Source of the DNA: Diprion similis | Taxonomy: Eukaryota; Arthropoda; Insecta; Hymenoptera; Diprionidae | Length of the DNA stretch: 64,000 nucleotides | Assembly (NCBI RefSeq): GCF_021155765.1 | Contig: NC_060107.1 | Coordinates: 3,483,501 to 3,547,500, forward strand | Direction: 5' to 3' | Part shown: in pieces, positions 14,639 to 28,516 of the stretch | Layout: every line of letters starts with the position of its first letter | How positions within the stretch are numbered: position 1 is the stretch's first letter | Notes under the pieces: generated by a model | What the model saw: only the letters and a program-made list of their open reading frames with translations | Databases searched by the model: none | What the model was told of the DNA's origin: nothing | Program-made: the position numbers and the translations under genes

Positions 14639-15563
14639 TAAAATAAAACAATTTAAAAAAATATTGGTAAATATTGTAACACCAAGGGTGTAATCTACCC
14701 CCCATTTCTGCTCAACAAATACGCTACAATCCTGATGACGCTAAGCTTCATGAAATAACACATGAATTTCAACCAAGTGAGTAGTCTTTTATATATCGAC
14801 GATGCGTTGAAATGCAAGAGAGAGGAAAAAAATTGAAAAAATATTAATATGGAAGACTGCAGGTCCAAATAAGTTGAACGTTTTCTTTTCTTTTTTTTTC
14901 TTTTCTTTTTTTCTTTTCTTTTATCTTAGTTTTTTCTTTTTCAATGTAATCGGTGGTATAACAGAAAAAGAAAATGAGAGCAAAAGTAAATAATACATAT
15001 TGTTGCGCAGCTGATTTCTGAAGACTAGATTCATCTTTTACCAGATACATTGATCTTTTACTAAAACAGTGTAACTCTTTTTCATTGTATATTTCACCTA
15101 ACTTATACATACATACATACATACATACATAATACAATTACTATATAGACGCAATATTTTGAAAATATATGAAATTGGACAAGATTTTTTTAAAAGATTA
15201 CAAAAAAAAATAAAAATAAAGAAGAAACAAAAAAAATATGTATCCGTAAAAAATCCGTTGATATGTATATATATATATCATATGAATTTGACTACAGTGC
15301 GAGGTAGAGTCAAGTACAATAATTAACAAAGAATTTAAGATGATTAACAGCGTATCGTAAATTGATGGACGATATTGTAATATTGGTGCGTTCGATTTTT
15401 GACGGTAAGAAACATCACCCCCGTGTTATTCCAATTTTTGAGGAAAAGAATTTTTTCACCTGTGATGAAAATGACAAAGAAAATTCGTTGTTCATTTTGT
15501 GTGCGAAATACCGAAGAATAAAATGAAGAAAAATTACTTGGATAAAAAAATAAATAAATGTAC

Positions 15564-15599
<36 letters not shown>

Positions 15600-17414
15600 T
15601 CACTAAGTCGATTGGTTGATCGGATTAAGGACGTATATTTAATAACGTTGCCGAGTATAAAGAATATCCTGTATATAGTATATCATTTCCTTAGATCTTC
15701 TTGTCGTATATATTATATATACCTATAAACATATACAAAGTAACAGATATATATATATACGTGTGTATATATATATATATACATACATGTATATGATGTG
15801 TATGTGTATGTATATGTTTAGGGAAAGTATACGTGTACGCCAAAGTGGTGATTAATGGAAAGTCCTGCTAAATGATGAATGATGCCAAGTGCGAGAATAT
15901 AATTTCACATACAGGATGGCATTGTCTGTAACGTTAGTTAAAAAGTTGCAAATTTCCAATTCGAGTCACGAAAGATAATCCAATGCGAAGAATTCGAACA
16001 TTAGGGTGAAAAAAAAAGGAAGAAACGAGAAACAAGAAGCAGACATAAAAAAAAAAAAATAAAAAATAAAAAAACAATAAACAGTAAGAGAAAAATTTAA
16101 GTAAAGTAATATTCAATAAATGAATAAGACATATTAATGTTTAGAAGAAAACTTAATTATATACATGTGTACTCTATCGTTATACATACACACAATCGGT
16201 TTTATCCGACGACGACTTGTTCGAGTTTAAAACACTCGAGCGTAATATAACATACTAAAGATCTCACGATGGGAAGAGTGCTGGATATCTAGAATCAAAA
16301 GAAAAGAAATGCAAAAAAAAAAAAAAAAAAAAAGATAAAGAATGGATGAAAAAAATTAAGCTAAAGACAAAAACGTACTGGGCCTAAAAATGTTAAATAG
16401 AAAGAGAAAAGGAGAAAGAGAGAGAGGAGGGGGAGGGATAGAAACAATTCGGAAAGGTCCATGAAAATGCAATTACTTAAGCACAAGTAATTGAAGAAAA
16501 AATTAGAAGCTTTAAAATATGAATATTTGTGATATTAATGTAGAAACATTCAATAATAATGAATACAATGCTTTGGCAATTCATAGTCTGAAGCTTCGAT
16601 TGGTACGGCATCAGGACAAATTATAGCCACGAGTAATGAATATTTTATAAATATATCTATTGACAGTATGAATATTATATATTACGGCATTATAACTGCT
16701 GATCCTTTAATATGGATAAATAATAAGTCCTCTCTTATCTACCTGTCGTCATCTTCTATTCTGATATGTGCTTTCCAGCACTCTTTCACCGAACATACTC
16801 CCCACAATTAATCACCGATGACCAGGCATTATCCTTTATAGTATAAGAAGACATTAAAACAATATATGTATTTGTAAGAAACGTAATTAACACAAATAGG
16901 TAATATATTTTTGGCGGTAAGTGTTGGTAATTACCACTTATATTGATATAATGATAATAATATAACTCTTAAGTATAATAAAATCAATATAATATATATA
17001 TATATATATATAATTATAAACGATGAAAGATAAAATAATACAAAAAAAAAAAAGGAAGAAAGAAAAAAGAAAAAGAAAAACAGGAAGTAGTTATCATCAA
17101 TGATTGCACGCATCTGATGAGAATTTGTATTCATATCCGCGTAATAATTGTGGACCTGTTACATACGTCACGAGTTAAATGAACATCTTTTATTTTAATA
17201 TATTTATCAGAGCTGTGTGCTTCTATGATTCGAGCTGTACTTTATAGCCAGAAATTTCTTTTGCTACAGAAAATCCGGAGATTTAATAACGATGACGGTG
17301 ACTCGATGAAATGATACATTGATTAGAAGGAAATGTTCATTCGTCATTTTTATGCAAGGATTTTGTCGTTGCACTCGAAATAATAATTAAGGTCTATTAT
17401 TATCATCATCATTC

Positions 17415-17449
<35 letters not shown>

Positions 17450-17450
17450 G
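17415..17450. repeat. (ATT)n microsatellite
   Basis: ATT repeat of about 12 units, preceded by three ATC units. Confidence 0.9.
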
Positions 17451-20377
17451 CAAGTGTATTAACTGAGGATTATAATATTTTTTTCGAACGTACCTCTTCT
17501 TAGTATTTCAAAGAGCTTAAACACGACACTGAGGAGAAGATAATAATCCTTAAACTGTTTGCCGTCATTGACTGGATTTTGTCAAGCTACAACAACTGAG
17601 GCACTCGTACAAGAATTTGTCCATAGTGTAATGTTTTATAATTGATAAAAGCGGATTGTAATTTATGAATTAACAAAAATCCATCGGTTAGACTAATCAT
17701 AGTGCCTAAACCAAAAATGGTCTGAGCCAAGTTCCAGTAATGTTGTGTTGATATTCGAAAAAGAAAAGGAAAAAAACGAAAAAAATCTAAATAAAGAAAC
17801 AATTACTGATGCCTGATGACTCGAGATTGCTAGCACAAAATTTTTGGGACGAAACAGCAATTCCCCAAAGTATTTTTCGTGTCTATGAATATCAATTTGA
17901 GATCTCGCAACGATTTCATCAATATCGTTAGGAGATAATTTTATTTACATGAATTTCAATAATACAATGCGGCGAAGATTGGGAATCGTAATTTCATTTG
18001 ATCAAAAATGCTGCAGTACATCTCGGCGGTTCAGCTACTTTTTATAATACTCAAAACAAACTTACAATAATCTGTCCTCCAAAAGTTCTGATCTGATCCG
18101 ATTTTCAAAAAAGTATATGTAATATACGTGTATCTATAGATAAGTTGTGGATGGTAATGGCCAGTTTTTCTTTAAAATAACGAATATAACACCTTATACA
18201 CATACTCCGACTAACTCAGTGAGCAATATTATTGTTATCGTGAATGAAGAAAGTCTGGTAATATGTAATAAGAAAGCAACACTTATATTTGTGAATATGT
18301 AAGTCGAATGAACAAGTTATATCATTAAGTTACTGCAAATTATTTCAATAACAAGCTATGGGACTATAAAAGAAAAAAAAAAAAAAAAAAAACGAAGAAA
18401 AAATAAACAAAAAAATAAATAAATGAAATCGATTCCATAATAAATGTGATCCTCGTAGGTTTTTCGAAGGTAAATATTTAATACTTAATAAGCGTGTAAC
18501 GTCTTTTAAATAGTAAAAATATTTCAGTATACATTCTTTAAAGCTCTATATACTATATACATAATAATGATGACAAAAAAAAAAATATTATATTTAGTCC
18601 TAAACAAATCCAATAAAAAAAAAAAACAAAAAAAAAACAAACAAACAAACAAAAACAAACTAAAAACATTTCTTCTGAAATACAGTAACGATGAGTAATT
18701 ATAAATAATTAGATTGGCACGAGTATAATTCTGGCTGTTGTTAATGTATTAATTTTTCTTTTATTCAATGGCGTTATACCAGTTTCTCCGATGTGCCATT
18801 GCCCTATAAATGCGATAAATGAAAAATCAGCGCCAGAATATGTTTAATTATTATTAGCTGATTTATTTTCTACTTTACTTTACTGATCTGTATTAAGCCT
18901 AAGCTCTTGAAACACTCAACTCGAGATATATTCTTAATCAGTAAAACTGATTACAGAAATCTCCAATGTGAGTATCTTATGCAGCTTATTGTTAGTGAAA
19001 ATTATGTTAAGGAAGACTTTTTGTATTCTGAGGAACTTTCTTATATGGTACCAAACTGTTGTTCAAAATAGATCTACACCTCTTTTACATCTTGCTAATT
19101 ATTATCTAAATATTTTACTTGAAAAGTTATCTGGCTGACAATGAGTTTGAAAATTTTTATTATATTTAAGTGACGCAGAATGCTAACACGCGTGTATGTT
19201 AATTAGTTAAATTATTACTTGAATACATGTTATTTCCACTTGGCAATTCGACAGCCGGGACAAGAGAATAATTATAGTATATAATACGTATAATTATAAC
19301 AAGGTGTTTGTGGAATGAGGAAAAAATCCTGCGGATTCCCTATCGAGGATAAAGACGAATTAACAAATAAGTATAAAATGCAAGCCAAAGTACATGGCTT
19401 ACTTCATGTCTTCGAAACTAGCTATTAAACTCGATTCAATAAGAATATAGGTATGAAGTAATTTTATATCTGTATATTAACACAGTTAATGTATACTGTG
19501 ATCTACACAATCATATTATGGCACACGAAAAAAATCACTCTACGTTAGATAATAATTGTGTACTCTATACATAAATGATGAATTTTTAATTAACATTTTA
19601 CTGATTAGCGGTTGAAAAGGTAAAAGTAAACCATCATATGAATGATCTTGTAACACTTAGTGCTTAGTACTAGATATATGTGTTACGCCAGCTTGATGTT
19701 CTTGTGTCGTAAACAATGTACGAGCACAGTGTAATTTAAGAATTTGGTATTTACAACATATTATTATTATACTCTGCATCGATGATAAAGAAAAGAAGAT
19801 GAGAAAAAAAAAAAAAAAAAATTAAAAAAATAAATATAAAACAAACACAAAAACAAGAGAATCCCTCTCACACACGGTACACGCATACACAAACACACAT
19901 CGTCTCTGCGATTTGTAAACGTAAATACTTACGGCGCATACAATGCGCAAGGATTGCGTTAAGTCGCATCACAGCTGGCAGGAAATATTACAATTTTAAG
20001 TATCAGCAATTTATTTTCATGTAATGGAATAATTGTCAAATCTAGCCAGATTCTCTCGCTGTGGTTTTGAGGCAAACTATATGTGGGGTTTGGAGAGATA
20101 CGTACAATAAATTGGAATATCAAAATGCTTCTTTGAGTAATTGAGAAAAGGACCATGCAGGCAGAAAAAGCGCAACATAATAATTATACGAAAAAAAAAA
20201 AAGTAAATGAACAAATTAAAAAAAAAAATAATAGAAATCAGAATGTGAGCAACCACAAACACATGTCTATCGACAAGGCGAATGAAGGATTGAAGCTTAA
20301 CTGCAAAATAATCAACTATACGTACGTGTGTATAAGATAGTCACGCAGCAAATTAAGGAGCAGTATATATATTGTAT

Positions 20378-20423
<46 letters not shown>

Positions 20424-20669
20424 ATAATATATTATATATGCATATACCTATATATTATGTAACAATAACGATAACAATTGATAGTCTGTAATGAAAATTA
20501 GTAAATAACATGGATCGATAATATATAAGCAACAAAAAGTGCTTTTATCAAATACAATATTATTTATACCATCCTGATGATATATATATATACAAATATA
20601 TATATCATATATTAAGAAGAAAAAAAAAAAAAAACATACTATAATAAACGTGTATTATCTACCAAGGTA

Positions 20670-20720
<51 letters not shown>
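20670..20720. repeat. (ATT)n microsatellite
   Basis: Perfect ATT repeat of about 17 units, the longest ATT tract in the window. Confidence 0.9.
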
Positions 20721-20721
<1 letters not shown>

Positions 20722-20739
20722 AATACATATATATCTATA

Positions 20740-20756
20740 TAAATATATGTATATAC

Positions 20757-20794
<38 letters not shown>

Positions 20795-20802
20795 GTATAT
20801 AC

Positions 20803-20891
<89 letters not shown>
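20740..20891. repeat. Duplicated ATGTATATACAT plus (TA)n tract
   Basis: A segment holding the palindrome ATGTATATACAT followed by (TA)n occurs twice in tandem; the second (TA)n is about 80 bp long. The tract is self-complementary and expected to extrude cruciforms. Its length may not be reliable in the assembly. Confidence 0.85.
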
Positions 20892-20893
<2 letters not shown>

Positions 20894-22109
20894 CGATTAT
20901 TACTATATTAATAATATTATACGTAATAACATTACATATTATGACCAGTAAAAGCAGTAAATAATAAAAGTTGTCCTAAATGTGAAGAGAAAAGTTTTCT
21001 GAATATCTATTTCTGTATAAATGTTGGGTAATTTTACAAACAATTTCTTGCGATTTTGTCACCTGATCCTAATTTGATTACGTTTTATTACAATGGGTGT
21101 AGATTTTGATTAATATTTTTTTCCCCCCCTTTTATTATACGCCGCTTAGTGTGTAAGTATATTTTTCTTCGCAACATTCTTATACCACGGACGTTTATCA
21201 TATAATAGGAATATGTTTTTTTTTTTTTTTTCTAGATTTATTTTCATCACTCGAGACTTCCCGAAAAATCCATTCATCTATGGATTTCCGATTCCCACTA
21301 ATTTGAAGAACATCCTATCATGAATTCCCAGAATCGTTGAAGATTTCACTGAAATAACAATCATTACAATATATGACCATTGTCTTTTATAGCGTACAAA
21401 ACAGATACACTACAACAGATTTTTATTTTTATACAATATATACATTATACGATTTTACTTATGAGTTTACTTACCAATCGACTGCAGCATCTTGCTGTTT
21501 ATTTGTTTATTTTTATTTTTTTTTGTTTTTATTGTGGAACCCAATTTGTATCAGTTTTTATAAACATTGATGTATGTACCAATTCAGTAATCATATTTAT
21601 TATTTGCGTACAAATAAATCTTACGTTATATTCATTTAGAATTACTATAGCCTTCGAACGAGAATCTTGAACACAGTTAAATCGTTTTTTTTTTCTTCTC
21701 TCTACTACTATTGTCAATACGCTCATGGATCGTCAGAATAATGCTGTAACAATCGTAAGTATAACAATGTGTGTATATTCATATATGGTATATCTTGTTG
21801 TAGCCTAATTAATTCAACGGGGAACGTTATTTATTCTTTTTTTTATGAATTACGCAGACATCAATAAACTTGTTGAACCAAACTTGATTTCGAAACTAAA
21901 AATAATATGTTGATAATGAAAATGAGTTGAAAAAGATAATTCGACGTCATATGAGTTTGTGCTGGAGATTGGATTTCAAATTTTCCGCTAATAAAACATG
22001 GCGATGTGAAAATGACTCGAAGTTCCTCTGCCCGTCATAGGTCTTGAGTTTTGTATTTATTTATTTTTTTTTGTTTTTTCAATAAACTACCCAGCACATT
22101 TTATCAACA

Positions 22110-23040
<931 letters not shown>

Positions 23041-23611
23041 TAGAATCTTTAGTTTCTGATTCATCGCCAACAATTAATTGTAATGTTTATCTTATATTCG
23101 ATCATCATTGGCGTAGGGAAAAGTAATTGAAGATATCATAGTTACCGGCAAACGTACCGCATCGTCTTCATTTACATTTGTACTACCTTCTTTTGACATT
23201 GATTCATTATTTAATTCCGACATGGTAAAATCTGAACTAAATTGATGTTGAAGATTAATATTCTTGGAATATGAATGCCTCCAAATATTGGGTATATTCA
23301 TTGTCATATGTTTTGTAGTTCACTAACAAATCGCCAGATGTAAAAAAGAAATATACAATTCCATGGAGAATGCTAACGTAATTGAATTTTTGAAAAGTGG
23401 AGATATTAGGGTAATGCATCGTTTCAATTCTTCAACACCTTTATAATATTTAAAAAAAATTTTGCACTAATTCTAGTATTATCTGTCTTCACATTTTTCA
23501 AAAAAGGAATGTATTATTTTGTGAAATTGATATTTATGGAAAATGTGAAGTAACGAGAGTCTTAGAAAATGAAAAATATTAACTGAACTAAAGATTTAGT
23601 CATGCTTACCT

Positions 23612-23617
23612 AATAAA
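23612..23617 (+). terminator. Candidate poly(A) signal AATAAA for the ARF gene
   Basis: Canonical AATAAA about 570 nt after the ARF stop codon. Others follow near 23,884-23,894, so several 3' ends are possible in this AT-rich DNA. Confidence 0.35.
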
Positions 23618-24618
23618 TAGTTTTAAGTCATATCTATGCATATATTTGATTAATTTTCCCTATGGCTGTGCAACTAAATAAGCCACAACCAATGTCTCCC
23701 TCAACAATACAGACTGTTTATAACGTCAAGTTGACAAGAAGAAAAAAAGAAGAGAACGAAAAATTGTAAAATTAGTCATGTTCATAGTTATGAGCTAATA
23801 ACTTAAATTGTGAGATATCCTGCTAAGATCTATTCATCATTGAAAATAGTGGTTTGTATTGTAAGAAATTAGTTGATAAGCGAATAATAAATAAATCAAA
23901 AAATAAAATCCCAATTGTCATGATGAATTTTCATAAAGAAATATCATATCACTTTGCTAACGCAAATCATTCCAAGTCTTTAGATTTCTTCTCTTTATTT
24001 TATAACTTCGTTATTGTACAAAACTTTTTACGGTACACATTCTGATACAGAACTACTTGGTAATCAAGTATCAAATATTCTTAACATTGGTGTTATCCTA
24101 TTTTTCTATGTTATTAATAATTACCGTATATATCTATATTATTTCATAATTACATAGGTAAACTCATCGTTCATAAGTATTTTATATATACATAGCAACA
24201 GCATACAAATCATACGTGATGACATGAACATTTGTTAAGAAAATGAATATATAAAGAAATTGCATTCTGTTCTTTGCTCAGAACTTTGTTAATTATTTAA
24301 CAGCAAAACGAAAACTTGACCAAATTAGAAAGAAAAAAATGCTTCATTTCGTAGATGATGGACATAGTCAACAATGTATTGACATAATATATTTCATTCA
24401 CTGGCAGTGTCCACGTCTATTTGTATTTCCTTGTATATTTTTTCCATCTATAGTTGTTGATTGAGCTTTTACTTAATATCTTGATAACGAAATTCTTATA
24501 GTTATTGCTAAAAGCTGCACAATGCTCAATGAACTTTCAATTAAATGTCGGCTCCGTGTATTTTCAGAACAAGTGAGAAAATATGAAATTTATCCATATT
24601 CCATGAACCATTTTCATT

Positions 24619-24624
24619 TTTATT
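24619..24624 (-). terminator. Candidate poly(A) signal for ZNF598
   Basis: TTTATT on the plus strand, that is AATAAA on the gene strand, about 200 nt beyond the ZNF598 stop codon. Confidence 0.4.
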
Positions 24625-24823
24625 GTATGAATATTTTAGAAAATTTGAGTAGTGCATCTTATGTATGGTGTTAAAATTTCGATAGACTAGAATTAGCAAT
24701 ATCCAAAAATCGAGCGCATGTTAAGATCAAATAAACTGCAGGGTTGTGCATTCATCTTTTAAACAATCTTACAATAATCTACAGGTTCTTTATGATGTTT
24801 GCACATATGAGATTTTCATTTTC

Positions 24824-27794
24824 TCATTTTCTCACCCAACTGTTACTTTGTTGGATAGGTGCTACTTTTCCAAGAACAGGGAAATGATTTTCCAGGGCGT
24901 GACTTGATAAGTGAGCTCTCAAGTCAGAGCCGCTTTTTACAACTTGGGCACAAGTTGCACACACGTCTAACCCTTTGAGTTTTGAACCAGATTCTTTTTT
25001 ATGTACCTTGAATAATTCTTGTTGTTTGCTAATATCTGGCAAAAGAACCAGAAGTTCGGGAAATATCGTTCCAAATGCTGACATACCCATCGAGTCGCGA
25101 CAACGACTGTAATAATCTTGAGCATTGCAAGTACCCTGTCTGAAGAGTCCGCTAAGATACCGAAACTCTTCTATCGCTTCTGAAACACCAAGTTCTTCGC
25201 CGACCTTGGCAACTAGATTTTTATTTCTCTTGGAAAAATCTGGAGGCGGTACATATTCGTAGTTTTTATCTTGCTGCTTGTCGTTGTTCGGTAAAATGGA
25301 ATAACTTTGACCTGAACTATTTGTGAAGGTCAAGCCATTACTTTGCGGACGTTGAACACTATTAAGTGTGACAAAGAATCCTGGCGGAGGTGGCGGAGCT
25401 GATCCAAAACCTGGGGGAGGTTCTGTAAACCCTGGGGGTCTAGTTGGAAAAGATCCTAAGGCTGGAAAATCCTCAAAATTGGTATTATTGTTTGTTGATT
25501 TCAGGCTATCAATTTTTAACTCCGATCGTTTTCTCTGGACCGTATTTGGCTGAGCATTAACTGTACTACTATTCCCATTTGCTGAATTGGCTGAGGCGAA
25601 TGTGTTGTCCATGGAGCTGGCATTGATTTGCGAAGCATTTTTCGATTTCTTTTTCTCTTTCTTACATTGCTCGTTATCTTTCTGAGGCACCTCTTCATCC
25701 TGCTTGAGTTCCTCAGAGACCATTGCCGATGCTGCTTTACTTTTCGACATTCCACCACCACGTTTAACTTCTTCAACTTTCTTAGGTTCACCGATCGAAT
25801 TTTTCAATGCTCCGTTTTCTCTTTTCACCATATCCTCTGCATTCTTAGATGATTCTCTATCTTTGTTTGAATTGGATTTTGAACTGCTAGATTCGTTGCC
25901 GCTAGAATTATTACTATTTGAGATCTGCTTAGCTTTTTTCTTTTTGGTTTTTCCTTTAGTAGAATCACTCATAGCCTTCGCACTGTTCGTTTCGGATGTC
26001 TGCGGTTGAACCCATGCAGGTGTCGATGGTACAACAGAAATACTTGATTGCTTTTTGGATTTCGATGATTTGGATAGACTTGGAAAATCTTTGCCGGATG
26101 CTATAGGAGGCGAAGGTGCCAGCGGTGGTGGTGCAACTTTTTTAGACTTGGGAACAACATTTTGTGGTGTCTTCGTACAGGTAACTTTCGTCCATTGCGC
26201 CGTGTTTAGGTTTGTACTAGGTTCAGGATTTCCCAATGCTGGAAAATCAGAATCTCGTGACAGTTGAGCGGGCCGAATTCTAATATTAGGTCCCGAGACT
26301 CTGGTAGTTACAGTACCATTTGGCTTATGATTGACATGAATGGATACGTTTGGAGTAGCGCTCTGTTGACGTTGCGGCGTACTTGGACCAGGCTTGTTCG
26401 AACTAGAGACACTCAGATTAACAGTTTTCGAAATAGTCCCGGTGGCACTAGAAGCCTCCGGACCCAGAGCAGGAAAGTTTTCGTCAGTTACATCCAAAGT
26501 CTTGGATCTCACTGTGCTTCGTATCGTGAGGTTTCCTCTGCCCTTTGTTTGACCTAGGCTCGGAACCACTGGTGTTGCGTTGCCCAACGTAGGAAACTCT
26601 TGAGTGCTTTGAACATCAACAGAAGGTTGCCTTACGTAGGTTGGTTCATTTGTGGTCAGAAAATAATCAACTCCACCAACTGCCCCAGCTTCCTGCTGAT
26701 AATCTCTGTTATTATATTCCCGATTATTGTAATCCCTGTTACTGTTGTGATCCCTGGAATTTCTAGTTGTTGACGAACTTCCCGGCATCCTTCGATTGTT
26801 TCTGCTATCACCTCGTGGTGCTAAAGTGAATTCCAGCTCCAAAGTCCTAGCCTGTTTAGCAGCTGCTTTTCCCATTTGTTTACCATGAATGCTAGCCTTG
26901 TGTGCTTTCAAATCAATATCGGATCTAAATACGCAGGTGAATTTTTCTTCCGCACAAGGACCCTCCTCGCACAGGAAATGCTCAAGCCTAAAGTGATCTC
27001 TGAGGTAGTCGTAGGAGCTGTAATACTGGTGCAATCCGTCGGCGTCGCAGAAATGACAGTACAAGTGATCTCTTCGTAAATGACGGAACAATTCGTCATT
27101 GTCCATATAACGCTGATCGCAAAACTCGCACAGCGGATGTCCCTTGTGACTTTTATCATCCACATCTCCTTTCCTTCGATGTTGGGCGAGGTCTGACCTT
27201 GTATAACACCGTCTCTCATGGGAGAAAATCTGTGAATAGAAACACGTAGGTATATAATTTAGATTCAAGTATTTTGCAGTCAGTTTCTTGAGTATATGAT
27301 TAAATATATTTTAAATTTCTTTTGAATATGAATTGAATTTGAAAGTTTGATATGAAAAAATTTTCTGGGAATAATACCTTCAAATTTTCAACACACAGAT
27401 CGCAATAATGTAATTCATGAAATCTCCTCATGTGATCCTTGAGGCTGTTGAAGTTACTGAATACTTGTCTCTCTTTGCAAATGTCACAAGAATGTGCGAG
27501 TAACTTGATGAATCTCTCTTGTATATCTTCATCGTCAAAATAAATGTTGTATCTTTTATCTAAAAGGTTTCCTTTTCGCAAGTGACGGAACGGCTTGACT
27601 TCTCTGGTAAATACAACCTTTGGCAAGTCTTGACGGCATATAGGACACTCATTCTGGCAACACAGAACTCTCATCCGAGTACTGCAATCGTGACAAACTG
27701 GATGTTCGCACATTCCAATGCTGTAAATCTCAACATTTTTAAAACATACAACGCAAGCGTTGTCTGTATTGCTGTTATCTAGTGATTTTGACAT
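24824..27794 (-). CDS. Znf598: E3 ubiquitin ligase ZNF598 (ribosome-collision sensor)
   Basis: Two coding exons: 27794-27378 (139 codons) and 27229-24824, joined in phase 0 across a GT-AG intron; the predicted protein is 940 residues, close to the family's usual size. ZNF598 binds collided ribosomes in the cytosol and ubiquitinates small-subunit proteins eS10 and uS10, starting ribosome-associated quality control. Exon 1 carries the N-terminal RING: C14, C17, C29, H31, C34, C37, C50, C53. The splice joins VENLK to IFSHERR, restoring the family's conserved zinc-finger block (residues about 105-265; FSHERRCYTRSDLAQHRR, HPLCEFCDQRYMDNDELFRH, RDHLYCHFCD, EHFLCEEGPC). A long low-complexity Ser/Asn/Lys-rich middle holds repeated phrases of the F-P-A/T-L-G type. 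Proline-rich PPPGF motifs lie at about 734-755, and a last C2H2 finger at about 894-914. The family is known to bind GIGYF proteins through such PPPGF-type motifs. The ATG at 27794 is the first before the RING. Confidence 0.95.
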
Positions 27795-28059
27795 CTTTGG
27801 CTCCAGTTTGACAATTTTATAATTATCTGTATCGGAATTGTACTTTCTTGTCTCAGATCAGTTACAATTTCGTTATTTTGTCATTTACATATGGGTTCAG
27901 TTCTTTTCAGAAGAGACAGTGACAAGACGTAGACGTTCAATATAACAGGATGAATTCTTTGACTTAAGGTTACGACGTTTGATATTTGCGCCAGAGAACC
28001 TTTCAATGAAATTGTTACAGATACGATGCAGCGTGTATAATGTATAGTAATAAGAAGTG
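27795..28059. other. Intergenic, ZNF598 5' flank (possibly a shared bidirectional promoter)
   Basis: About 265 bp between the ZNF598 start codon (minus strand) and the start of the candidate small gene on the plus strand. If that gene is real this is a short head-to-head promoter. No specific element is recognised. Confidence 0.3.
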
Positions 28060-28516
28060 ATGCTGGATCGGTTTGGCAGGCTGTACGATTTACAGAAGTT
28101 TCGAAATCGTACTGAAATTCACAATTTAGTGAACTATGTATTAGGTTCTTCGAATAATTCGTATCTCAAAATAGACACAGAGTTGACAAATTTTTGGAGG
28201 AAACAGATGGTAAGATGTCCCCAATGTAACAAGGTTATAACAGTTTGATGTATTACTCCTCGCAGGCCTTTCGCATTTCCGTAATTTGATATTTTTCAAA
28301 ATTTAGGAATTCTCCGAATTTCCCGCACAGTCTGGTGAGATTTTTTTTTTTCTTTTGATTTTTTTTTCCAACTAATTACTTTTGAAAATATACTTTTTTT
28401 CCACTCAAAAAGTAGATCCACGAATTGACCGTAATAAACCGGAAATGTGTAATGCATTTCTAGTCGTCGGTGGCGATCGTACTGCCGTTCGCGTGGCACA
28501 ATTCAAATCATTCTGA
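28060..28516 (+). CDS. Candidate small three-exon gene, unknown product (92 aa)
   Basis: I do not recognise this protein. A possible model has exon 1 28060-28209 (50 codons, ending in front of GTAAGA), exon 2 28307-28334 (28 nt, acceptor TTTAG, donor GTGAGA) and exon 3 28416-28516 (acceptor after a T-rich tract ending GTAG, stop TGA). Phases 0 and 1 match across the two joins and the total is 279 nt, 92 residues. The product would be soluble, without signal peptide or clear motif; it begins MLDRFGRLYDLQKF and ends VRVAQFKSF. It lies head-to-head with ZNF598, a common arrangement for small housekeeping genes. Against it: the 28-nt exon is unusual, the third acceptor is weak, and an antisense open frame (28499-28296) overlaps exons 2 and 3. 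It could be chance. Confidence 0.3.

Larger units (their letters stand above)
1..22100. other. AT-rich, microsatellite-dense region without recognisable genes
   Basis: About 22 kb in which I see no conserved protein, no exon chain with matching splice phases, and no tRNA or known microRNA. The open frames present are short and mostly translate simple repeats (runs of F, K, I/Y, or VC pairs). The DNA is a patchwork of poly(A) and poly(T) tracts, (AT)n, (ATT)n, (GAAA)n, (ACAT)n and one (GT)n. It could be intergenic DNA, a large intron, or part of a very long 3' UTR of a gene outside the window; the sequence alone does not decide. The notable simple repeats are listed separately. Confidence 0.75.
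23041..24823. other. Convergent 3' regions of ARF and ZNF598
   Basis: AT-rich DNA between the stop codons of two convergent genes. It should hold both 3' UTRs. Polyadenylation signals are present for each direction (listed separately). No conserved reading frame is seen. Confidence 0.6.

Noticed and set aside
25368-27219. Open frames on both strands overlapping ZNF598
   Set aside because: They are shadows of the ZNF598 second exon; the conserved zinc fingers are in the called frame.
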